The position numbers were made by a program, and so were the translations under genes. Shown piece by piece: positions 9,867 to 16,306 of a DNA stretch of 64,000 bases. The stretch is from RGIG5612 sp050944475 (lineage in GTDB: Bacteria; Bacillota; Clostridia; Lachnospirales; Lachnospiraceae). The stretch is from positions 62,001 through 126,000 of the forward strand of contig JBMNRD010000003.1 in the NCBI GenBank assembly GCA_050944475.1, given 5' to 3'. Below the pieces are notes generated by a model, which saw nothing but the letters and a program-made list of their open reading frames with translations, made no database searches and had not been told where the DNA came from. Within the stretch, counting starts at the first letter, position 1. Each line of letters starts with the position of its first letter.

Positions 9867-10172
9867 TAAAGTTACTCCTTCTTAATAATATGAATCTATG
9901 TAAGTTAATTATGTACTTCTTTGGTGAATGTGTCGGCCGTCGCTGCCTGTGCGTAATACGCGATTATTGCACGAATACAGGACCTGCTTTATCCAAAAAC
10001 CGGTCCCTTCTCCACACATAAATTAACCGCCATATAAGCTTTGCAATCTGATATGCGCTTTTTGGCGGTTATCATTCCTTTCAAAATGTGTAGATTTTTC
10101 AAGCAATTTGTGTTACACTTTCGACATCTTTATGAGGCAATTGCACATTCTCCTCATAATAATGCAACCTAT
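9867..10172 (-). other. rpoB 5' leader (about 300 nt, no gene)
   Basis: Untranslated stretch between the candidate promoter and rpoB. I see no convincing reading frame. It contains one notable stem, 10024-10031 with 10062-10069 (AACCGCCA / TGGCGGTT), enclosing about 30 nt that hold a smaller AAGC/GCTT pairing. No T-run follows on the minus strand, so it is not an obvious terminator; no known riboswitch or ribosomal-protein-binding leader was recognised. Confidence 0.45.
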
Positions 10173-10201
10173 ATCGTACAACGATTTTTTTTGCGTGTCA
10201 A
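10173..10201 (-). promoter_or_regulatory. Candidate sigma-A promoter for rpoBC
   Basis: On the minus strand a perfect -35 TTGACA (10201-10196) is followed after 17 nt by TACGAT (10178-10173), four of six matches to the -10 consensus. Transcription would start near 10165 and give a ~300-nt leader. Confidence 0.6.
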
Positions 10202-10231
10202 TCTTTTTTTGAAGAAATATTTATTTTTTTA

Positions 10232-10275
10232 CGTACCGGCCTTTTGTTTGCCGGTCTTTTATATGCCGGTCCTTT
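10232..10275. repeat. GCCGGTC short repeats in an intergenic spacer
   Basis: GCCGGTCTTTT-like units occur at about 10239, 10249 and 10265, and ACCGGC/GCCGGT (10235-10254) can form a 6-bp hairpin. The block lies just past the 3' end of the MmcQ-methyltransferase gene and before the rpoB promoter. A weak terminator for the former is possible, but there is no strong T-run on the minus strand. Confidence 0.35.
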
Positions 10276-10322
10276 TTATTATCCGCTTTTTATCCGGTTT
10301 TCACGCAGGTTTTTTATGCCGC

Positions 10323-10943
10323 TCAGTATCCGAATTTTTCCAAATCCACGCGACCGTCCATAACTTCCACACCCTCTGCCCGAAGAAGCGCCGCTTGAAC
10401 ATTTGCGCCTCCGAAAACAAATTCCGCAGCAAGCTCACCTTTTGAATTCAAAACCCTGTGGCAGGGGATATTATCCGGGTCGGGATTCCTGTGCAAGGCG
10501 TTCCCCACTGCTCTGGCCATCCGTTCATTTCCTGCCAGTTCCGCAATCCGGCCGTAGGTGGCAACTTTCCCGGCAGGTATCTGCTTCACTGCCTCATATA
10601 TTCTTTTTGTGGAGCTGTCCGCGAGAATGTCGTAGCTGTCCGCAATCATTTGCCTGATTACGTCACCCGGCACGCTTCCGTCCAGGATAATCGTGTTCCA
10701 ATGCTTCTTGTTCTGATGCCAACCGGGCAGAACCGACGGAAATGTTTTTCTCCAGAATTCACCCCATGCCGGATCCACCTTCACATTCAGGTTCATATAA
10801 CCGTTCCGCTCATAAGTCCAAAGGAAGACCTTTTTGCTTCCCTTGATGCGCACAAGCTGCCAGTTCGGATCCCCGAACGGCGCATCCTGATATGTGTCCG
10901 GAAGGGACAGTGCGTAATTCAGTGCTTCCTCTCTCGTTTTCAT
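10323..10943 (-). CDS. MmcQ/YjbR domain fused to O6-methylguanine-DNA methyltransferase domain
   Basis: 206 residues with two domains. Residues 1-105 match the MmcQ/YjbR (DUF419) family (N-terminal LSLPDTYQDAPFGDPNW, FLWTYERNGYMNLNVKVDP, HWNTIILDGSVP). Residues 112-195 match the C-terminal domain of Ogt/AGT proteins: AGKVATYGRIAELAG, ARAVGNALHRNP, and the active-site motif PCHRV with Cys161 as methyl acceptor, so it is a true transferase motif and not the Trp-containing ATL variant. The usual AGT N-terminal domain is absent and MmcQ/YjbR takes its place. Repair of alkylated guanine is inferred. No good ribosome site precedes ATG 10941-10943; it may depend on coupling to the gene 41 nt upstream. 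Confidence 0.85.
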   Translation of the reverse strand: MKTREEALNYALSLPDTYQDAPFGDPNWQLVRIKGSKKVFLWTYERNGYMNLNVKVDPAWGEFWRKTFPSVLPGWHQNKKHWNTIILDGSVPGDVIRQMIADSYDILADSSTKRIYEAVKQIPAGKVATYGRIAELAGNERMARAVGNALHRNPDPDNIPCHRVLNSKGELAAEFVFGGANVQAALLRAEGVEVMDGRVDLEKFGY

Positions 10944-10984
10944 GGTGTTATCGTTTTGACAGTACCTTTAGTTTGACGATGCTC

Positions 10985-11911
10985 TCAATCATAGTCAAAT
11001 CTGCCCGCGTTCTTTTCCTCCATTGCCTTTATTATGTGATAGGCAAATTCATTGTACGGGGTTGGAACCCCTAACTCCTTTCCCAGCCTTACAATGGTTC
11101 CCGAAAACATTTCTATTTCCGTAGGTCTTCCGGCGTCCAGATCCTGGAGTGTGGAAAATCTGGTCCTTTTCGGGACGGAGCCTACCGCTCCCGAGGGCTT
11201 TACCGAAAGAGATATGTCAATTCCCTGAGCATCGGCCAGTGCTTCCACTTCCGCTCCGAGTTTCTTCCTGAGGCTTCCTGCGTGTTCGCTGTCCTTGTAG
11301 GCTCCGACTCCGACCCCGAGTATTGCCTGGACAAGGTTATCACCTATGTTCATGCGGAACTTGCTCCATATCTCGCTCATGATAACCGCCGATTCCCTGT
11401 ATTTGACTCCCGAACCGGCAAACATCTCTCCCATGGCCTTCATCCTGTCCTTAGGTCTGGACGGATTTGTTTCCCCGTAAATGACGCCTGTAGAGTCCGG
11501 GTTGAACCTGACACAGTTATCCCTTCTTTCAGAGGCCACCCTGATAACCGAGGGGACGATTTTCTCCATCCCCACCCTTGCGCCGATAATGTCCTCGCTG
11601 TCGATTCCGTTCATAAGGCTCATGACCGTTGTGTGCTCGCCGCAAACCGCCTCGATGTCTTTTAGCGAGTCCTGCAGGGAATTATACTTGGTGGAAACAA
11701 TTATCAAATCCGCCCCGTGAGCCTCCTGCGGCGTTTTTACGGCGGGCCTGTGGATAATATCGTTGATGGTGAAACCCTGCTCCTCGTAGCGCCTCTTTCG
11801 CTCACCGGCCGCCACGACGCACAAGTCGATATCCGGCTTTTGGCTCAGACCCCACAGTATATAGGAACCGACGGCTCCCGCCCCCAAAATGGCAACCTTT
11901 TTGAACTTCAT
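10985..11911 (-). CDS. 2-dehydropantoate 2-reductase family protein
   Basis: 308 residues. The N-terminal NADP-binding fold starts at VAILGAGAVGSYILWGL (GxGxxG at 10-15). The C-terminal half is helical and has the family's second-domain features (GDNLVQAILGVG, RPTEIEMFSGTIVRLGKELG, PTPYNEF). The family reduces ketopantoate to pantoate in pantothenate/CoA synthesis, but many paralogues act on other 2-oxo acids. The neighbouring vitamin-type ECF S component makes a pantothenate role plausible. ATG 11909-11911 has GGAGG 7 nt upstream. It is probably in one operon with the S component (90-nt gap) and the fusion gene downstream. Confidence 0.82.
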   Translation of the reverse strand: MKFKKVAILGAGAVGSYILWGLSQKPDIDLCVVAAGERKRRYEEQGFTINDIIHRPAVKTPQEAHGADLIIVSTKYNSLQDSLKDIEAVCGEHTTVMSLMNGIDSEDIIGARVGMEKIVPSVIRVASERRDNCVRFNPDSTGVIYGETNPSRPKDRMKAMGEMFAGSGVKYRESAVIMSEIWSKFRMNIGDNLVQAILGVGVGAYKDSEHAGSLRKKLGAEVEALADAQGIDISLSVKPSGAVGSVPKRTRFSTLQDLDAGRPTEIEMFSGTIVRLGKELGVPTPYNEFAYHIIKAMEEKNAGRFDYD

Positions 11912-12001
11912 TTTCTATCCTCCGAAAGTGACGCGGACGGAAAACTGTCCGCTTTTGTTTTCAGTTTCATTTATTGAAAGGGTTTTCTTCAGATACGGCG
12001 C

Positions 12002-12541
12002 TTAACCCTTATATGTATATTTTTTCAGAGCAATTACCAGGATCGGAATTATTATTATATGAAGTATTATACCGGGAACGGCATTTATAAATGCTCCGCT
12101 TAGAAAGGCCATCCAACCGAATTCCGATTTGCCGAGTCCGTAAAGCACGGTTCTTGCCGCTCCCCAGACAAGGCGTCCGGCAAGCATTGCCACAATCAGG
12201 GTAACGTATACAAATATGTGCTTCTTTGGAAGCAGTTTGTATAACAGTCCTGCGATTAGCCCATACGTTGCCAGCTCAAAGCACATTGCTATACCCGTTG
12301 GCATAATGGGAGGCATTGTGAAAAGGAAGAACCTCAGAAGCGGTGCAATAAGCCCTACGATTGCTGCAAGCCACGGGCCGCAAAAGAACCCGCATAGCAG
12401 CACGGGAATGTGCATAGGGCATAACGCGCTTCCGATTTGTGGAATCTGTCCTGTAAGAAACGGAAGAACCAACGCTACTGCCAGAAACATGGCCGCCAAA
12501 ATCATGCGATACAGAAAATTTTTACCTTTGCTTGATGACAT
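12002..12541 (-). CDS. ECF transporter S component (vitamin type, possibly pantothenate)
   Basis: 179 residues, almost entirely hydrophobic with about five or six membrane helices. The block CPMHIPVLLCGFFCGPWLAA and PTGIAMCFELATYGLIAGLLY is typical of small ECF S components. The closest family I recall is the pantothenate/hydroxymethylpyrimidine-type group (PanT/HmpT). Substrate is inferred mainly from the adjacent ketopantoate-reductase-like gene. It needs the shared EcfAA'T module, which is not in the window. ATG 12539-12541 has AGAGG 7 nt upstream. Confidence 0.75.
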   Translation of the reverse strand: MSSSKGKNFLYRMILAAMFLAVALVLPFLTGQIPQIGSALCPMHIPVLLCGFFCGPWLAAIVGLIAPLLRFFLFTMPPIMPTGIAMCFELATYGLIAGLLYKLLPKKHIFVYVTLIVAMLAGRLVWGAARTVLYGLGKSEFGWMAFLSGAFINAVPGIILHIIIIPILVIALKKYTYKG

Positions 12542-12569
12542 CTTTTTTACCTCTTTTCATTTAGATATC

Positions 12570-12640
12570 ATCGTCTTGAACGATAGCGGCATCTTCCTGA
12601 TACCATTGCTTCAGTCTATTTCCACGGACTGATGCCTTCA
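12570..12640 (-). other. Possible structured intercistronic RNA before the ECF gene
   Basis: The 129-nt gap between DUF3842 and the S component can fold on the minus strand into a stem GGCATC (12636-12631) with GATGCC (12593-12588) enclosing AGTC/GACT, followed by a separate ATCGT/ACGAT hairpin (12570-12584). No T-run follows and no riboswitch consensus known to me fits. It could be an mRNA-processing or regulatory hairpin, or chance. Confidence 0.3.
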
Positions 12641-12670
12641 AAGCACCTTCGCCGTTATTGTAGAATTGTA

Positions 12671-13075
12671 TCAGAGTAATTCCTTCAGACGCTCCACTGC
12701 CTCTTTGGCCATTTCATTCATGGTTTGCTGCCTGACTCCCACAACCCGGTTGTTGCAGTGTCCCGCCGGAAGCAGCAGTTTTATTGCTCTGCTCTGCCCA
12801 ACGGCAACCGCCATGGCGGGAGTAACCTCGCCTGTCAGGGAGTCTGCGGATATGATTCCGATGGGCCCGATAATGACGTCTGCGTCACGGCAGTTGACAA
12901 TAACCGGATTCTCGCCGGTTGCCCCGTTCTCGGCGCCGCCCTTCAGCATGGCACTTGTTGCAATACTGTTTGTTCCTACGGCAAAAAGCTCGCAAGGGAT
13001 ATTCTCTTTTACAATGCCTTCCACGAGCAGCCGGCCCAGCCGGCCCCCCTGGCCGTCAATTACTAAAACCTTCAT
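12671..13075 (-). CDS. DUF3842 family protein
   Basis: 134 residues, soluble. It begins with a Rossmann-like strand and Gly-rich turn (MKVLVIDGQGGRLGRLLVEG) and contains ELFAVGTNSIATSAMLKGGA, VIIGPIGIISADSLTGEVTP, and an end rich in basic residues. This matches a small conserved clostridial family of unknown function. ATG 13073-13075 follows GGGG at a suitable distance. It is the first gene after a consensus promoter and heads the likely operon with the S component, ketopantoate-reductase-like gene and methyltransferase fusion. Confidence 0.75.
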   Translation of the reverse strand: MKVLVIDGQGGRLGRLLVEGIVKENIPCELFAVGTNSIATSAMLKGGAENGATGENPVIVNCRDADVIIGPIGIISADSLTGEVTPAMAVAVGQSRAIKLLLPAGHCNNRVVGVRQQTMNEMAKEAVERLKELL

Positions 13076-13108
13076 GGTTACCCCGCGGTAATCTGTAAAC
13101 TGTCTGAC

Positions 13109-13137
13109 ATTATAATGAATCTGCGTGACTGTGTCAA
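13109..13137 (-). promoter_or_regulatory. Consensus sigma-A promoter (DUF3842-ECF operon)
   Basis: Perfect TTGACA (13137-13132) and TATAAT (13114-13109) on the minus strand with a 17-nt spacer. It starts transcription about 30 nt upstream of the DUF3842 start codon. Confidence 0.88.
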
Positions 13138-13232
13138 TTCACCGTGTGAATCCGGATGGCGGAGGGCATAGCTGCTGATTCCCTTATCGGCCGGGATAAA
13201 ATTCCAGTTGCCGACATATACGAACATTTTTT

Positions 13233-13451
13233 TCAAGACAACTCCCCCATTTCAATGCAGCCCATCGGGCAGTCATTTGCACACATGGAGCAGGAAATGC
13301 ACTTGTCGATATCGGAAATCTCCGGGAAAAGGTTTGTATACTTCCCCTGCTTTCTCATAAGGCTCAACTCAATACAGGACAATGGGCAGCTTTGCGCGCA
13401 AACCCCGCAGCTGACACAATTTTCGTAATCAAATATAGGTTTCGGTTTCAC
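13233..13451 (-). CDS. 2[4Fe-4S] ferredoxin
   Basis: 72 residues with two CX2CX2CX3CP cluster motifs (CVSCGVCAQSCP near 12-23 and CISCSMCANDCP near 51-62), the signature of bacterial ferredoxins carrying two [4Fe-4S] clusters. It starts with GTG at 13449-13451, placed 7 nt after GGAG, and begins 4 nt after the stop of the AOR gene, so translation is likely coupled. It is the obvious electron acceptor for that enzyme. Confidence 0.93.
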   Translation of the reverse strand: MKPKPIFDYENCVSCGVCAQSCPLSCIELSLMRKQGKYTNLFPEISDIDKCISCSMCANDCPMGCIEMGELS

Positions 13452-13455
13452 TTTT

Positions 13456-15435
13456 CTACTCCGTTTCGCAGGTTAATAATTCATCAATTTCAAGAGCGGT
13501 AATCGTCTTTTGTAAAGGAGCTCCCGTCTTTTCATCCCATCCGAATGCCTTCCAATGCAATGAGACTTGAGCCTTATTGTTTATCTGCACTCCTTTCAAG
13601 GGACCGCTTTCCAGCGGCGGATATCCTTCCATCCGCTTAGGAAGTTTAATCGAGGCGGGGTCTATGCCGTGCTTGATATTAAACATCTGCCGCAATGTCT
13701 GTATCCGGGCGCCTATTTCCATGTAATGATCGCCGTCGTGATTCCCGCCGGTAGCCGCATTCAGATACTCTACCGGATTCCAAAGGCGCACGCCCATCAT
13801 TTCACCGTAAAAGCACGCTCCCGCGCCGTCAATCAGCATGGAATAGCAGGCGGTTGCTTTTGAAATCATGGCCATTTCTTCGGTTATTTTTCGTTCGCTT
13901 TTCCTGCTGTGAATTGTCGCTTTCGGAGCCCATGAACATATGTCGCTTAAGTCCATGGTGCCGTATTGGATTCCCATGCCTATGGTGTGTTTTCCCGGCG
14001 CCGGCTCCGCCACCATGTGAACGGCCAGCTGCGGGTCATATCTGGTATCATGCATGCCCGGCTCCTGCCCGCCTACATGCATGGCATACTCCTTGCCGCC
14101 ATATATTTCCGAGGCTCTTTTTACTCCGTCCGCGATTTTATCACCGAAGCCTTCTCTTCGAATCATTCTTCTCGTCAGCTCAACGATGGCATCCGCGTTT
14201 CCCCAGGTAAGTTGCAGGCCGTCCGTGTCCTCCTCGGTTAAAATGCCGTTTTCGAAGCACTCGATTGCCCAGGCGATGGTATTTCCCGCGGAAATGCTGT
14301 CCAGACCGGCTCTGTTAAGCAGTTCATTCAGCAAAAGCACCGATTCTAAATTGCCGTTTTCAAGCAACGGTCCGAAGGATTCAATGGTTTCATATTCCGG
14401 CTTGTGGGTCTCGTCAAACTCCTTCAGCCTGTTCTTAACATTCAGCCTGCCCCCGCACCCCAAAGGACATGAGTAACAGTGATATTTGACTGTTTCCATT
14501 TCGCTGAAGTTGTCAGGGTTGTAAATCCTTGTCATTCCCTTCACGTCTTTAGGAGTTCCTCCCCAGTTCTTTATCGGGCCGTCTCCGCTTGTAATTGCCA
14601 GCGGCGTATTAAACGGAGTTCCCATGTCCTTAAGAAGCGCAGCAATAAGAATGCCGTTCAGCGGAACGGACGGAAGCCGTCCCAGCATCGCACCGCCGAC
14701 TCCCAGCAGACCGCCGAGGCGTGGAGGCAGTGTCAGCTTCAAAAGTTTGTTCCCTAATTTCCTTGAAATGCTTTTTACCGCCTCCTTATCGGCGCAGGGC
14801 ATGGGCTTGCTGCCGGCCAGCACTACCGCCTTCAGCATTTTGCTGCCCATCACGGCTCCTACCCCGCTTCTTGCCGCAATTCTTCCGGCCTCGTTGCAAA
14901 TACCCGAAATAAGCGAAATATTTTCCCCGGCGGTGCCGATCAGCGCAACACACGGGCGTTTTTTTGAAACACCGTCAAGATCCGCATGAATGGCATTTTC
15001 CGCGTCGGTCGCATCAAGTCCCCAGTATTTGGAAGCATCCCTTATTTCAGGGCCTTTATTGTCGCAGTACAGATAAACCGGCTTTGAAGCCTTTCCTGAA
15101 ATAAAAATCGCGTCGTACCCGCATTGCTTAATTGCCGGCGAAAACACGCCGCCGCAGTTGGCATCGCCCCAGCCCCCTGTCAGAGGGCTTTTGCATGCCA
15201 CAATCCAGCGGCCGCCGAAAAAGGTGCCTGTGCCGGTCAGGGCGCCGGTTGCGAAGCATAAAATGTTCTCCGGTCCCAAGGGGTCGGCGCCTGCCGGTAT
15301 ATTTTTATATAGATACCAGGCCGCAAGGCCTTTCCCCGATAACACTCTTTCATAAACCTCATCGGGGACCTTTTCCACTCTTACCTCGCCCAAGGATAAA
15401 TCAACTCTCAATATTTTACCTGTACATGATTTCAT
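13456..15435 (-). CDS. Aldehyde ferredoxin oxidoreductase family protein (tungsten/molybdenum pterin)
   Basis: 659 residues, slightly longer than characterised AORs (about 605). The N-terminal domain begins CTGKILRVDLSLGEV and includes the pterin-binding stretch GRWIVACKSPLTGGWGDANC. [4Fe-4S] ligands are Cys320, Cys323 and Cys327 (CX2CX3C) and probably Cys541 in the LIDGAGACF motif. The family oxidises aldehydes to acids with ferredoxin using a bis-pterin W (or Mo) centre; the true substrate is unknown and many paralogues are not aldehyde enzymes. It lies between an SDR 35 nt upstream and a coupled ferredoxin. No cofactor-synthesis or tungstate-uptake genes are in the window. Confidence 0.92.
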   Translation of the reverse strand: MKSCTGKILRVDLSLGEVRVEKVPDEVYERVLSGKGLAAWYLYKNIPAGADPLGPENILCFATGALTGTGTFFGGRWIVACKSPLTGGWGDANCGGVFSPAIKQCGYDAIFISGKASKPVYLYCDNKGPEIRDASKYWGLDATDAENAIHADLDGVSKKRPCVALIGTAGENISLISGICNEAGRIAARSGVGAVMGSKMLKAVVLAGSKPMPCADKEAVKSISRKLGNKLLKLTLPPRLGGLLGVGGAMLGRLPSVPLNGILIAALLKDMGTPFNTPLAITSGDGPIKNWGGTPKDVKGMTRIYNPDNFSEMETVKYHCYSCPLGCGGRLNVKNRLKEFDETHKPEYETIESFGPLLENGNLESVLLLNELLNRAGLDSISAGNTIAWAIECFENGILTEEDTDGLQLTWGNADAIVELTRRMIRREGFGDKIADGVKRASEIYGGKEYAMHVGGQEPGMHDTRYDPQLAVHMVAEPAPGKHTIGMGIQYGTMDLSDICSWAPKATIHSRKSERKITEEMAMISKATACYSMLIDGAGACFYGEMMGVRLWNPVEYLNAATGGNHDGDHYMEIGARIQTLRQMFNIKHGIDPASIKLPKRMEGYPPLESGPLKGVQINNKAQVSLHWKAFGWDEKTGAPLQKTITALEIDELLTCETE

Positions 15436-15470
15436 AATTCATTCCCTTTAATTTTCCGCCCGCTTTGCAA

Positions 15471-16262
15471 TCACTTCGCAGCTTCTTCCTTCCTTTTCAG
15501 GAATCTTTCCAGTTTCTTTTTTTCCATTGACCAGTAAATCTTTTTCACAAAAGGCAAGATATTCATTAGCACCTTTGACGGTCTGTAGATTTTGCACGGG
15601 TAAATGTTCTTCTTTTGTTTTTCCACGCCTCTAACTACAGCCCTTGCGACCTTGTCCACAGTCTGCACGGGAAAAGCCTTCTCCGCTTCAATTTCGCCGC
15701 CGCCGACCTTGAAGAAGTTCGTCTCCGTAGCCACAGGGTATATGCAGGTGAAGGTCAGATTTTCAGGCTTCTCAAACCGTATTGCCTCCTGAAAGCCCTT
15801 CATCGCAAATTTCGTCGCCGCATAAAGCGCATATCCCGGAATCGCCATTTCTCCCATGGCGGAAACGGTCATGACCAAGTGTCCTTCCCGGCCGTTCAAA
15901 TGCTCTAAGTATTTGGCATATGTATATGCCGGGCCTATTGAATTCACATTAAAAATGTTCTGAATTCTCTCCCAGTCTACATAGTTGTAAACCTCGTAAT
16001 ACGGCATACCCGCATTCGCAATAAAAATATCCGCCTTGTCAAACACAGATTCAAGCTTTTCAAAAAGCCCGTCTATTCCTTCCTTTGTGCTTAAGTCGCA
16101 AGGGTGACAAATGACATTCTCTCCATATCCGGACATTTTTCCTATGCTCCTGCTTGCAGCAATAATCTGATTTCCAAGCTCGGGCGCGCAAATCAAACCA
16201 AGCACTTCTTTTCCTATGCCCGAGGATGCGCCTGTCAATACTATTTTCTTGTTAGTAATCAT
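15471..16262 (-). CDS. Short-chain dehydrogenase/reductase
   Basis: 263 residues from the ATG at 16260-16262, chosen because GAGGAGGG lies 5 nt upstream; a longer frame starting at 16307 would overlap the upstream gene and lacks a ribosome site. Cofactor motif TGASSGIG (10-17), structural NAG (IANAG), catalytic Ser in VSAMG and YxxxK in ALYAATKFA. The C-terminus is basic and carries a hydrophobic segment (VLMNILPFVKKIYWS), suggesting membrane association. Classical SDRs oxidise or reduce alcohols and ketones; substrate unknown. Third position in the flavoenzyme-SDR-AOR-ferredoxin operon is inferred from short gaps. Confidence 0.9.
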   Translation of the reverse strand: MITNKKIVLTGASSGIGKEVLGLICAPELGNQIIAASRSIGKMSGYGENVICHPCDLSTKEGIDGLFEKLESVFDKADIFIANAGMPYYEVYNYVDWERIQNIFNVNSIGPAYTYAKYLEHLNGREGHLVMTVSAMGEMAIPGYALYAATKFAMKGFQEAIRFEKPENLTFTCIYPVATETNFFKVGGGEIEAEKAFPVQTVDKVARAVVRGVEKQKKNIYPCKIYRPSKVLMNILPFVKKIYWSMEKKKLERFLKRKEEAAK

Positions 16263-16306
16263 ATTTCCCTCCTCGCTAAATGCATGTGCTTCTTTCCTGT
16301 GAAGCA

